DNA from: Panorpa germanica
Taxonomy: Eukaryota; Arthropoda; Insecta; Mecoptera; Panorpidae
Length of the DNA: 64,000 bases
NCBI GenBank assembly: GCA_963678705.1
Contig: OY783204.1
Span: forward strand, 1,240,001 to 1,304,000
Direction: 5' to 3'
Positions 34,269 to 45,560 of the stretch are shown here, in pieces. Position 1 is the stretch's first letter, and the number at the start of each line of letters is the position of its first letter. The translations under genes and the position numbers were made by a program. Under the pieces are notes generated by a model that was given only the letters and a program-made list of their open reading frames with translations, searched no databases and was not told the origin of the DNA.

Positions 34269-35564
34269 ATGATAAATTTTATTCAATGGAATTGCAGAGG
34301 AGTCAGATATATTAAAGAGGAACTACAACATATGTTACAGAAGCATAACATACATATATGCATACTATCAGAAACGTTTTTAACAAAAAATCTCAATTTC
34401 AACATCAAAGGTTATTTTGTTGAAAGAGAAGATAGGATACAGAATACAAACTATAATCCCCACGGGGGTGTTGCTATCTTAAATCATAAATCTATAAAAT
34501 ATAAACGAGTAATGCTAAATAACCCATTTAATTCGGTCGAAATAGCTGGAATAATTTTAACACATAACGAAACTGATGTAATATGTATTTTATCAATCTA
34601 TGCTAAACCGAATCATAAACTATCTAATTCTAATTGGTCACAGATAAAACAACAAATAGATATTCCTGTTATACTTGCTGGAGATTTTAACGCGACTAAT
34701 CTTGCTTGGGATATAAATTGTCCAGGTAGTCAGTATGAAGGTAACGAATTGTTAGATTTCAAAGAAAACGAAAATCTAAATATTATCAACGAGGATAAAC
34801 CAACTAGAGTAAGCAATCTCAGTACAAGGGACAGTATATTGGATCTCACATTGGTATCAATGACGTTAACACAACAAATTACTTCGTGGCAAGTTCTTGC
34901 AGATAGCTTAGGTAGTGATCACTACCCAATTTTTTTCTGTTTGAATGACTATAATAAAGACCGTTACCGTACATCTGAATATTTAACGAGAAGAAATTTC
35001 CGAAAAGCAGATTGGGAGAAATATAGCCTTGAAATAGAAAGCAGAATTTCAAACCTTAGCACAAATGGAATCACAAGTAATCCCCAAGATGTTGAAAACA
35101 AATACAACCAATTTAGAGATGTTATTAATAATTCGGCAGACATACATATCCCATCTACCAGATTGTATAATATAACTCCTAATAAAATAAAACCGTCTTG
35201 GTGGGACACAGAATGCAATAAAATGATAGCTCAAAGAAAATTAGCACTAAATATTTTTAATAAAAACATGACAATGGCGAATTATTTAAATTATAAAAAA
35301 CATCAAGCTAAAACCAGACGATATTTTATAGCCAGAAAAAAAATAGAATGGCAAAATTTCTGCGAGAATTTAAACCCAAACACAACAACCAACATTGTCT
35401 GGAATAATATAAGAAAAATTAACAATAAAAGCTATAGTACTAAAAGGATAAGTGATAATGAAAATTTAATAGAAGAATTCATTAAAAAAAAATTTCCACA
35501 GAACAACAATTTAAATATTACTACCACCACCATCGTAAAAGATAATTTTCTAGATAATAAATAA
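34269..35564 (+). pseudogene. LINE ORF2, endonuclease part
   Basis: From the ATG the frame encodes an APE-type endonuclease: FIQWNCRG at the start, ILSETFL, GGVAIL, the catalytic GDFNATNLAWD, and GSDHYPI near residue 220. A linker follows to NFLDNK, where the frame ends. The natural frame continues one base off, with STGFDRINYKMI leading into the reverse transcriptase, so a single-base indel near 35560 separates the two halves. The enzyme nicks target DNA for target-primed reverse transcription. Confidence 0.8.
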
Positions 35565-35569
35565 AAATG

Positions 35570-37480
35570 AAGTAAATTTCGCGTTAAATCATAATAAAAA
35601 CAGTAGCACAGGATTTGATAGAATAAATTACAAAATGATACAAAACTTACCTGACAATGCAATAAATCATCTTACACAAATATATAATCTGTCATTAAAC
35701 ACTGCTGATATACCATTAGACTGGAAAAAACATATCGTTGTTCCTATATTAAAACCAGGAAAAGATCCAAACAAAGAAGAATCATTCAGACCAATTGCTT
35801 TACTATCATGTATGGGCAAAACTATGGAATCCATCATCAAAAACAGACTGGAGTGGTATCTCGAACATCATAAAAGATTACCTGAGTTACAATTTGCGTT
35901 TAGAAAAACAAGAAGTACGCAGCATAACTTAAACATATTGAATATCGATATTCAAAGAACATACAGTAAAAATCATTATATGATAGCTGCTTTCATTGAC
36001 ATTGAAGCTGCTTATGACAATGTTAATCTAAAAATATTAAAAGAAAAAGTAGAAAACATAGGTATATCTTCCAAAATATCCAACTGGATTATAAACTACT
36101 TCCAAAATAGAGAAATAACAGTTAGATACAATAATAAGTTAACTGGTCCTATACTATGTAATCACGGAATTCCACAAGGCTCAATATTATCTCCCTTATT
36201 ATTCAACATATACACAGAAAAGTTAACAACATTATCAGATAACAACACAACAGTACTGATGTATGCAGATGACATGGTTATTTATAGTATGGGCCATACA
36301 CAAGATATAGCTCAAAACAGATTACAATCGAAATTAAGAAAACTAGATATTTTACTAAAGGAAATCAAATTAAATATATCGTCAGAAAAAAGTAAAATAG
36401 TTATATTTACAAGGCATAGAATAAACTGCAGTCCAAAAATAACCATCAGAAATAAAAATATAACTGTTAGTTCAAATACCAAATTTCTGGGTATATTCTT
36501 TGATACGAAAAGCATGACAACAATACATACAGAAATAAATTTGTTCAAGAAGAATGACAGTAAGGAAATAACTTATCAAAAATATATGGAATATATAACA
36601 AAAGATGATATAAACTGGAGTATATGGTTTACCGATGGTTCATTCGAAAAAAACTCTAAAACTGGAGGAATTGGCATTTTCAATTATAATACAGATCAAC
36701 AGTACAAATACAAACTTAACAACATCACAAATTCTTATAATACAGAAATAACAACAATTATGAAATTACTAGAAATAATACAAAAAACTGACAATAAAAA
36801 TATATTAATCTTCACAGATTCTCGTAGTGTTTGTGTATCTTTAAATAACAATAAATTCAAAAACAATAATAATAACAAAATATGTTCAATTAAAGAATAT
36901 CTTTTAAAAATGGAAAAAAATGATATCAATGTTAAACTTATTTGGATTCCTGGACATGTAGGCATAAAAGGAAACGAAATGGCTGACAAACTGGCCAAAG
37001 AAGCTTGTGTAGATGGGGAAATAATCGAAATAAATTGGTCAATAAATGATTCCAAAAAAATAATTAAAGAAAATTGTATGGCAGAATGGCAGAATATATA
37101 TAATGAGAAAAGTCAAAGTACTGGAAAAATTTTTTTTGCAGCGAATCAAAAAATTCCAACAACCACATGGTTTAATAAAAACCATTCACGAAGATATATT
37201 TCAACAAATTGTGAAATGAATGAAATCTGGGCATTCTAGATGTCCAGCTCATCTATACAAAATAAATATAAAAGACACACCAAATTGTAGATGTGGAGAA
37301 GAAGGTTCTTTGGACCATATAATTCTAGGGTGTCATCTTTTAGCATAAAAAATTGATAGACTTTTAAATGATTTATGTAATGTAGCACAGTTCCCAGTTA
37401 ATATGTCCTGTTTAATGACAAGTGAAGCAACGGCGGAAATAGTAACAAACTTTGTGATAGAAAATAATATAGAAGTGTAA
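35570..37480 (+). pseudogene. LINE ORF2, reverse transcriptase, RNase H and tail
   Basis: The 35635-37239 frame carries RT motifs: SFRPIALLS, AAFIDIEAAYDNV (motif A), GIPQGSILSPLLF (motif B) and MYADDMVIY (motif C). After KFLGIFFDTKS the usual thumb and connection region of some 200 residues is missing, and the frame goes straight to RNase H (WFTDGSFE, IFTDSRSV, WIPGHVGIKGNEMADKLAKEA). A frameshift near 37200 puts the C-terminal motif (NCRCGEEGSLDHIILGC) in another frame to a stop near 37480. The thumb loss should abolish polymerase activity. Confidence 0.75.
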
Positions 37481-37680
37481 TTTAAGTTAGAATATTTTAT
37501 TTAGTATTTAATTTATTTTAGTATGTATTTAATTTTAAGTTAAATTTTTTAAAAGAATCAATTTGTTTGTATTTATTAGAATAATTATAATTTATATGTA
37601 AATTTTTATATAATTTTACAAATAAAACCAATGGCAAGAAGGCTGAATAAGCCAAAGCCTAAATTAAAAAAAAAAAAAAA

Positions 37681-37693
37681 TACAAATGTGGTA
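37681..37693 (+). repeat. Target-site duplication, right copy
   Basis: TACAAATGTGGTA directly after the poly(A) run; one mismatch with 32409-32421. Confidence 0.75.
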
Positions 37694-37914
37694 AACAAGA
37701 TATATAAAATCGATTACTTATAAGTTTACGAATTGTATGACTAATACTATCACGTCAAAAATATAACTAAATATTGGATATGCCAAAGTGTAAAAGCCAA
37801 TTGATTTGTATTAGCATAATATTTCAATAAAAATTTATAAAATGCGACTTTAAAAATGAGTTTACATGCCCATTGTTAATTAACCAGGTTGATCAAAGCT
37901 AATTGTACACACAG

Positions 37915-37917
37915 GAA
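37915..37917 (+). other. Candidate 3-nt microexon (GAA)
   Basis: Acceptor AATTGTACACACAG, triplet GAA, donor GTAAGT from 37918. The donor context matches the 8397 site (CAG-GAA-GTAAGT) but the flanks differ. The next site is 117 nt on. Confidence 0.4.
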
Positions 37918-38032
37918 GTAAGTTTCGTTTCACCGAGTCAAATTGTTTTACTACAATTCATATTTACTCGTATTAAGAAAAACCTATGATGACAACTGCC
38001 AACTGATAATTATTCTAACCTTGTATTTGCAG

Positions 38033-38035
38033 GTG
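38033..38035 (+). other. Candidate 3-nt microexon (GTG)
   Basis: Strong acceptor CTTGTATTTGCAG with a CTAAC branch-like word just upstream, triplet GTG, donor GTATGT from 38036. Confidence 0.45.
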
Positions 38036-38126
38036 GTATGTATAATGTGAAGGCCATGCGGACTCCATAGTACTTTAATCATTGAAAAATAACCGACAGC
38101 ACGGGGCGCTTTTTTTATATATAATT

Positions 38127-38284
38127 TTTCGGGCTTCCTAGGCACGTAGTACGTAGTCTGCTTTAACTTTACTTTAACTAAACTTTATATCTCGACAACA
38201 AGAATGATCTATTCATAGCCACTGCAGTTACGAAATTCGGTTTCGCAATTAAAAAGTCGGTGTTAACAGGAAGCGTCTGCGAAG
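38127..38284 (+). repeat. Dispersed repeat, copy 1
   Basis: Shares TCGGGCTTCCTAG, CACGTAG, CAACAAGAATGATCTATTCA and TTAACAGGAAGCGTCTGCG in order with 55235-55410. Family unknown; no ORF. Confidence 0.6.
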
Positions 38285-39612
38285 TCTGCAGCACCACCCT
38301 TTGAAGTTCATTTCTTGATATTGCTGTATCTTTAGTACGGGGCGCTGGGGTACGAGGAGTGCACCCGTAAAAAAAACTGTTCAGTTATCGGAGTATCGTT
38401 ATTAATTACAATGATTTGGTTAACTGGTAACATCTATTTGAAACTTTAAAAACGCATGAAAATTATTGGGTTGATTTTAAAAATTGAGTCAAATTTGAAA
38501 ACAGTGTGGATACCGTATCTACTTGAAAATTCAATAAAATTAGGGAAAATGAATTGGAAAATAGTAGTGTACATTATTTCCAAAAGTACCCGAATTAACC
38601 AGAAACGTATAAGCTTCCCAGAGATGATCCTTAAAGTACGATTTGCACCACTAAAGTACGGGATTGCACTGGGATGAATGCATATTTCTAGGTGTGCGAG
38701 ATTCCCGCATTAGTTGTTTGATTTGGATCTTCCCGATAACTGAGATGTGGTGTATTGTTTTGATGAGAACTCTTTTGCCATATGTAGTCGTTGTTCTTGA
38801 TGTTATAACTCGAACGTGGATTGCTTTCCTTTTTAAAGATCAATAGAGATTGTGCAACCATATCTGATATTGTCATTTTTTGTTTGATACAGCAGGTGTC
38901 ATCTTTTGAATTACCCTCGTGTACATTAAAAGACTATAAAATGTATACACTATAATAAATGTGTAAAATTATATGCAGATGTAAAAACATCCACGGTCTC
39001 CTGTTCCAATCGAATAGATAGCTTGTAGATAAGATAAATGGATTTAGATAAATCTGAATTCAAAAAAAAACAAATAAAACAATTTAACTTAATAAAAAAT
39101 ATAACTTAAAACTCTGTCAATATACAAAGGCGTTGTCTTCACTAGAAATAATCACATCATCTCACTTCAATCATATCACTTTTAAGTCAATAGGTTCACT
39201 ATCAATACAAGCTTCTTTTGCTAATTTATCTGTCATTTCGTTTCTAATAATTCCCGAGAAACAGGGTTTTCACATTTACTCATCATGAGTAAAAACTCGT
39301 TCAATTTACAGCAATTTCAACAATAAATGGAAGAGTCATTTCAATTACATTGGTTATTTCATTTATTGTATTTAATATACAAAGTTGATTGATGGAAAAT
39401 ACATTACACTTTGCGACTACTAATATAACTTTGAGTTTCTGCATCATCCTTGTGAAGAATAATATCAATGTACCTACGTCACTGGAAATCAATTTTACAG
39501 ATCAAGTTGCAATTTTACCATGTGACGTTTACTACGTCGTGTAAATGTACTAATACTTTTATATTAATTTGATTTTATTTTGGTTTTACTAATGGACTTT
39601 GGATTCAAATAG
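38285..39612. other. Putative intron, unannotated
   Basis: Short ORFs only; nothing recognised. Confidence 0.25.
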
Positions 39613-39615
39613 GAC
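39613..39615 (+). other. Candidate 3-nt microexon (GAC)
   Basis: Acceptor CTTTGGATTCAAATAG, triplet GAC, donor GTAAGA from 39616. Confidence 0.35.
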
Positions 39616-39618
39616 GTA

Positions 39619-40890
39619 AGAATTTGTATATATTTACTATTAATTTAATGGGGAATTATCAACACTAACATAAAGCTATCCACCTACTAAAATAGTTAAT
39701 GCCTTTTAAATAATAATAGCTTTCGTATTTAATTGAAGCAGGCTGTGCAGTGTACAGTCATCAAAGCATGCAACAAGTGTTGCAAATATTTTGTCTTTTC
39801 TTTCCGTGCTCTCGTGCTCTCATAGAGTTGTATTCCTTTTTGTAAACTTTTTGCCTACAAGACGTTTTTCTTATTTTAGTGCTGCATTTGTATCACAAGC
39901 TTATCTGTTACTTAAGTCCGGAAGTTGGCGGAAGTTTTCCTTTGCAGTTCAATTACTTTATCGCAGTCAACGTCTTTAACTTGATTGACTATCGCGCTAG
40001 CATAAGAGCATTGCAGACTTTGACGATGATGGTAACATCTTCACTGGAAATAGATTTTAACCCCAGTGTTTAAAGACATTTTGTAGATAATTTGCACAAA
40101 TTAAAATGAGTTAAATAGTTTTCCAGCTAAGTTTATTTGCAAACGTATAACGAATCAAAACTATTTCTATTAAACTAAAGCAGACCATATCTAAAATATT
40201 TAGAATTTCTAAAATATAGGAAATGCGTCATTGGGATAATAAGTTTTGGCTAAAATCCAAAGCGGTCATAGCGAGTTACCATATAACAAATTTTCTATGT
40301 ATTCAGGTCAATGATATTTTCTTTTAAACTATGAATTATGAAATAAATTAAAGACAAAATTAACTGTTTTTTAAGTAAATAATCAGAATTGCCAACGCAA
40401 TAATGCTTTCGTAATACGTTTTAAAATAAAATGTGTAAATGCTAAGATGTAAAAAGAATATAAATTTGGCAAATATCTTGATTTTGAAAATAACATTTTT
40501 ATTATATATAGTCGTAAAGATATTCTTCGTTATAATAAATAATAATTGGGTTATGAACCATTAACTTCACTTATAAGAAAGCGCACTGCTGTACGAGTAT
40601 ATTGAGAAGGTTACCTTTTGAAACCTCAAATATCCAAATATTTTTATTCAACTCACAATGTTATAGAACTTACTGACGATGGAAATAGTAATTTTTGTCG
40701 CTTGATGTTCAAAAGATCGAGCTCTTGATGTCATTTCTTCCTTACCTTCTTCATCACAACCATTTGGCTACCTTTTTAATCGCTGTAGCAGCTGTTGTGG
40801 CAATCCATCAAGTTTTCAGATAATGTGGTGACATAAAACGAAAAATAAATAAAATTATTTCTCAAGTTATTTACGTCATCAACTACTATA
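39619..40890. other. Putative intron, unannotated
   Basis: A 62-codon ORF at 39791-39979 is hydrophobic but has no splice context; nothing else recognised. Confidence 0.25.
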
Positions 40891-41624
40891 GTCCAAGATC
40901 CCAGACCGATCTAACATAACTTATTTTCAAAAGCATAGAACTTTCGGTTCTAAGTAGTCTCTACATGTACCTTTAATACCTGCGTATTTGTGGAGTTCGC
41001 TCGGTGATACCTGGGCAGGTACCAGGTGAGAAAGGTAACTAAAAATCAGAGTTACTTTACTTTAATTGTATGACTGATTTTTAAATATATTTTGTAGAAT
41101 GTTATTTCTGAAGTAAAATTAAAAGTGTAAGACGCTTTCCATTGGCCAGAACTTTTGTCAGACGCTTTAAAGCAAAAACATGTTAGTGGTCTCATAAACA
41201 CAACTACACTATATACTATATACTGTATATAATAAGGTGTACGCAATAGTATATACGCATACATATAGACTGAAACAGATTGTAAGTTTAGGAAGGGGAA
41301 CCGAGTCACCATGGATGTCAAGTTAATTTATTTTTTACAGAGCTTTAAAGCGTCTGACAAAAGTTCTGGCCCATGGAAAGCGTCTGACACTTTTAATTTT
41401 ACTTCAGAAATAACATTCTACAAAATATATTTAAAAATCAGTCATACAAATTTAAGTAAAGTAACTCTGATTTTTAGTTACCTTTCTCACCTGGTACCTG
41501 CCCAGGTGTCACCGAGCGAACTCCACAAATACGCAGGTATTAAAAGTACATGTAGAGACTACTTAGAACCGAAAGTTCTATGCTTTTGAAAATAAGTTAT
41601 GTCAGATCGGTCTGGGATCTTGGT
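40891..41624. repeat. Long inverted repeat (283-bp arms)
   Basis: The left arm 40891-41173 and right arm 41342-41624 are reverse complements over almost their whole length, with a handful of mismatches by eye (for instance TAACATAAC against TGACATAAC). The spacer is 168 bp. Words such as CAAGATCCCAGACCGATCT at the outer and GACGCTTTAAAGC at the inner ends mark the limits. It could be a foldback transposon, or could form a long hairpin RNA feeding siRNA. No transposase is encoded and the 92-codon ORF in the right arm is unrecognised. Confidence 0.8.
41279..41281 (+). other. Candidate 3-nt microexon (ATT)
   Basis: Acceptor ATATAGACTGAAACAG, triplet ATT, donor GTAAGT from 41282. It sits in the spacer of the long inverted repeat, so an RNA hairpin could expose it in the loop. 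Confidence 0.35.
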
Positions 41625-42092
41625 CTACTAGGATAATAACGACAGGAATATTTCGCAGCAAAATAAAATTCAAACTTTAAATTGATATATACTCGTATAT
41701 GGTAATTTTAGAATATTTCGTAACATAGAAACGTAGATACATTAATTAAACAATATTTCAATAAAGAAATTAAAAATCGATCCCTTAAATTCACAGTTCA
41801 GACTCCAATACAAAATAAGTATTTAACTTACTATAGATGAACATTTATCTGTAATGTTGGCACCCTCACGACTCCACTTCACGACGAAGTGTGAAATTCA
41901 ATGTGCTTTGTCGCAAATTGAACTTCATCTTGGTCATGGGAACTCATGGGGGTTGTTTTTAAGCGTTTAAATAGTATCAATGACTCAGTAACGCTGAGCA
42001 GTGAGCACTGTGCAGGTAGACCTTCCTATAGTTAGTAACTTTTAGTTTGTAACATTAACAATAAACCGTTTCATTTACTATTCCATTTCCAG

Positions 42093-42095
42093 CGG
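42093..42095 (+). other. Candidate 3-nt microexon (CGG)
   Basis: Very good acceptor TACTATTCCATTTCCAG, triplet CGG, donor GTAAGC from 42096; 150 nt to the next acceptor. A TTTAAATA word at 41966 with CAGTG about 34 nt on could be a promoter, but this is weak. Confidence 0.5.
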
Positions 42096-42245
42096 GTAAG
42101 CTTGAGAAAACAGCAAAAAAAATGTCTTGCCAATACTAATGTATACAATTAAATAAATTTATGTGAATACTAAATACAATTGATAAATATTTAAAAACCC
42201 TACCATTATGTAAACTTTTACGTTGCATGTATGTTATATACACAG

Positions 42246-42248
42246 AAA
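42246..42248 (+). other. Candidate 3-nt microexon (AAA)
   Basis: Acceptor TGTATGTTATATACACAG, triplet AAA, donor GTAAGA from 42249. Confidence 0.4.
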
Positions 42249-42391
42249 GTAAGATATTATTCCATTTATTCATAGAATCTTATTGAAACGCTAGCTCCAA
42301 GTTTGTTTTTGCTTCTCTGAATCATCAAAATATTTGCATTCAAAACGAGATTTAAAATAAAAGACCATACAACAATAAAATATTATAAGTA

Positions 42392-42455
42392 GCTGACGAT
42401 GGTGGGCGATGATGGACGTTGGCTGAAGTCCTTGGGTTCGATCTCTGTACGCTTT
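42392..42455 (+). repeat. Possible SINE fragment
   Basis: TAGCTGACGATGGTGG and, 35 nt later, GGGTTCGATCTC resemble pol III A and B boxes; no tRNA fold is possible. Confidence 0.25.
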
Positions 42456-42780
42456 ATATAAGATTTATAAGATTTATTGATACATAATCACAAACTTATT
42501 AACACACATATATGAACCACGACAACACAAAATCTTTCAACATAGTAAGAGGTTATCCGGTGATAGGACTCAGCATCGGAAATAGACCGATGACAAATAC
42601 AGTAATTAAAAAATGATAATTATACGTACCCAGCTAAAAGTAATACCTGAAATAGTGCTGAAGCCACGTATTTAAACAAAATATTACACCGTCAACGCGC
42701 GGGTGGGATGACGCATATGAGAATATTATAAACATCAAAATAATCATAACAAATATCATTTAGAAGATAAAATCTCTCTA

Positions 42781-43416
42781 TTAATAAATGCATGCAATAT
42801 TCATATTTGTATATCAATATCTTGCTTTTATTTTTAATTAATGTTAGAATTAAGATTTCTTTGTCTTAATTCATTTCTATTTTATACCTAGTTGTTTCAT
42901 ATGCACTGCTCTCTTTGAGCAAATTATAATATTTCTTATGTAAACATCCTTTGTTAATACGATTCACTTCTACCAGGGTGCGACACTACGCATTTGGTCC
43001 TAATTCGTTCTTATCGCTTCAACACTCAAACCTACAGCACGCTCAACCTTTTGGTGCATTTACATAAAATAATAATTACACATATTTTTATTTATAACTT
43101 AAGCCGCGAGTTACATTTACTTAGTGTCGTAACTAGTATTCTTATTAACTAAAATATTTAATCAATTTATATGTAATTCAATAGTGTAGTTTTAGAATAA
43201 ATGTAATCTAAAAAAGTTCTGATGTTTTGCTGTGTCTTTTATATAAATAAAAAATTGATAATAATTACTTTATAGCTAAAAGGTCTTTCAAAATCAAATT
43301 GTGCGCCCACTAAGATATTGAAAGAAACTGAGTGACATTTGCCGTTCGAGAACTTGGACACCGGCGACAGATCGCAGATACGCCTTAGCCAGCGTATAGA
43401 GCATCTCTATAAGGTC
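42781..43416 (+). repeat. Direct repeat, copy 1
   Basis: 636 bp beginning TTAATAAATGCATGC and ending CTCTATAAGGTC, repeated at 44622-45154. This copy has about 105 bp (around 43085-43190) that the other lacks. The ends are not TG..CA and no ORF is recognised, so LTR identity is not supported. Confidence 0.75.
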
Positions 43417-43871
43417 TAAAAAATACTATTCTGCTGTTGCTGTTTATATTTCCGTCTAAAATTATGTTACAGGACTATATAAACAGGATATAAAATGCTT
43501 CAACGATTTTTTCAAAACAGAATTAAGATTATATAAATAACAAAATCATTAGGGAGCAACTGAATTCGATAACAGTTTTATGTGCTGAATGTAAATCATT
43601 GAATAAAAAGAATATTAATCAACAACGGCATCATTGGAAAATTTATTTAAATATAAATCGTGAAATATAAACTAACTCAACGACGAATGCGCAAATTATA
43701 AGTATATATAACTTTGTTATAAGTAAAATATCAGGTAAATCATTTTGATAATATTTTCGTTGAACTTTTAAAATAACCAAGTGAACACTTACCAACAGAC
43801 ATAAAAGAGAACAGTGATCGACAACAACAAAAAGCTAATAATAATGAATTGCTTTAAATCAATGTCTACAG

Positions 43872-43874
43872 TAT
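43872..43874 (+). other. Candidate 3-nt microexon (TAT)
   Basis: Acceptor AAATCAATGTCTACAG, triplet TAT, donor GTATGT from 43875; 108 nt to the next acceptor. Confidence 0.35.
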
Positions 43875-43982
43875 GTATGTATTTATTAGTTATTATATAT
43901 GAATATTAGTCATATTAACCAGGAATAATTCATTTGACTAACTAAGCCTAACGACAAATCTGTTGCAACCATTTACTGAAAG

Positions 43983-43985
43983 GCT
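43983..43985 (+). other. Candidate 3-nt microexon (GCT)
   Basis: Acceptor CAACCATTTACTGAAAG, triplet GCT, donor GTGAGT from 43986. Confidence 0.35.
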
Positions 43986-44083
43986 GTGAGTTTCGTTTAA
44001 TATTTTCCGTAACATAACCTCCTGTAATCATACTCCTACTATTTAAGTGCAAGTTTTATTCAACGTGTTCTTGTTTCCAACAG

Positions 44084-44086
44084 CGC
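44084..44086 (+). other. Candidate 3-nt microexon (CGC)
   Basis: Very good acceptor GTTCTTGTTTCCAACAG, triplet CGC, donor GTAAGA from 44087; 98 nt after the previous donor. Confidence 0.5.
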
Positions 44087-44170
44087 GTAAGACATTCTAA
44101 AATAACAATTACTGATGTATGAACGATTGTTTGCCAATAGAAGTAACATATATAATTAACACACTAACAG

Positions 44171-44173
44171 TCA
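44171..44173 (+). other. Candidate 3-nt microexon (TCA)
   Basis: Acceptor ATTAACACACTAACAG, triplet TCA, donor GTATGT from 44174; 84 nt after the previous donor. Confidence 0.3.
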
Positions 44174-44621
44174 GTATGTTTTCACACTATCTATTGAAAC
44201 TTTGTACGTACGAGGGTTGATTGAACACGGGGATTGACGTAACACGGGGTACTTGTTAACAATCCTCCTAAATACCACAGAAAACATTAATGGCTTGTGA
44301 ACCATACCTAATTTCTATAAAAGAAGCGTGTTTCCAGTTTGCACCGGAAATGAAATATAAAACCCCATTAATCTAGTAACCACATAATACACCGTGCACC
44401 ATCAAGAATATAACATTTACCAAATAACCTCTACTAGTTAATTCTATGTAAAGAAAGAATAACCAATGCAATCGTACAGCCCAGTCAATACTAGCTATTG
44501 AACTATCTAGATTCCTCTGCTCCAAATGGCATTTGAAGTAATTGGATAAGTTGTGGAGTATAAAGTTCTCTTTAGGTTTGGTCCTAGGCAACATTTTATA
44601 CCGTTGTAGAGGTGATGAGTG

Positions 44622-45154
44622 TTAATAAATGCATGCAATATTCATATTTGTATATCAATATCTTGCTTTTATTTTTAATTAATGTTAGATTTAAGTTTTT
44701 CTTTGTCTTAATTCATTTCTATTTTATACCAAGTTGTTTTATATACACTACTCTCTGTGGGCAAACCATAATATTTCTTATGTAAACATCCTTTGTTTTA
44801 CGATTCACTTCTACTAGGGTTCGACACTACGCATTTGGTCCTAATTCGTTCTTATCGCTTCAACACTCAAACCTACAGCAGCACGCTTAACCTTTGGTGC
44901 ATATACATAAAATAAAAATTACACAAGTGTAGTTTAAAATAAATGTAATCTAAAATAGTTCTGATGTTTTGCTGTGTCTTTTGATATAAATAAAAAATTG
45001 CTAATAATTACTTAATAGCTAAAAGGTCCTTCATAACAAAATTGTGTGCCCACTAAGCTATTGCAAGGAACTGAGCGACATTTGCCGTTCGAGAACTTGG
45101 ACCGCCGACAGATCGCAGATACGCCCTAGCTAGCCTATAGATCTCTATAAGGTC
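44622..45154 (+). repeat. Direct repeat, copy 2
   Basis: 533 bp, similar to 42781-43416 but missing its internal 105-bp part; starts TTAATAAATGCATGC and ends CTCTATAAGGTC. Confidence 0.75.
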
Positions 45155-45298
45155 CAAACTCCACAACCAATTGAGTGTGAAGCGTTTAGCCGCATGTAAT
45201 AAGTTAACGTATGCATTTCTTGCTGAAGTCTTGGAGTTGATTAATGCAAATTGGAATGTTTCTTGAACATTCACTGAAGACGTGTTTAAATAAAGATA

Positions 45299-45560
45299 TC
45301 TTAGGATGAATCTCCGGCTTGTTTTCTAACGATTTTTAATTCCTCAATAAGCATTTCAATAAAGTTTTTTTTATTACATCGATTCGATAGAAACTTCTCT
45401 TGGCTGGCTGGCGCAATCGTTGTTTCATCAAAACAAACTTTGTAAGATGTTGAAAGAGATGTAGTTCTTCTGGGTTGTTCCATTACTTTAATGAATGTAG
45501 TAGTAGCCTGACCGTCGAATTCAACAACAATACTTAAGCCATAATGCGTTAATAATATAA
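45299..45560 (-). pseudogene. Fragment of an insect FDG...FLSN family protein
   Basis: The minus-strand frame contains VVEFDGQATTTFIKVMEQPRR and, about 35 residues on, EKFLSNRCNKKNFIEMLIEEL. Many uncharacterised insect proteins, often in repetitive genes, carry a VFDGY...H.RR...FL.N..NK..FI..L block, and the match in order and spacing is fair. The frame ends at a stop near 45301 and the upstream half of the 131-codon ORF (to 45696) is hydrophobic and may be chance. I know no established function for the family. Confidence 0.35.

Larger units (their letters stand above)
32422..37680 (+). mobile_element. Full-length I-clade-like non-LTR retrotransposon
   Basis: A 5.26-kb element framed by 13-bp target duplications and ending in a poly(A) run. 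It has an untranslated leader of about 210 bp, ORF1 with three zinc knuckles, then ORF2 with an apurinic-type endonuclease, reverse transcriptase, RNase H and a C-terminal Cys/His motif. RNase H after RT with a three-knuckle ORF1 fits the I group. ORF2 is broken by a frameshift near 35560 and another near 37200, and the RT thumb region appears deleted. The near-identical duplications suggest moderately recent insertion. It lies in a putative intron of the plus-strand gene, in the same orientation. Confidence 0.85.

Noticed and set aside
40740-40755. AG-AAG-GTAAGG on the minus strand, same spacing as the plus-strand series
   Set aside because: The acceptor side is purine-rich and it is isolated; together with similar low-complexity or weak cases near 22541 and 24502 it represents the background rate.
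42781-45154. LTR retrotransposon suggested by the direct repeat pair
   Set aside because: The repeat ends are not TG..CA, the copies differ in length by about 100 bp, and the spacer has no gag or pol.
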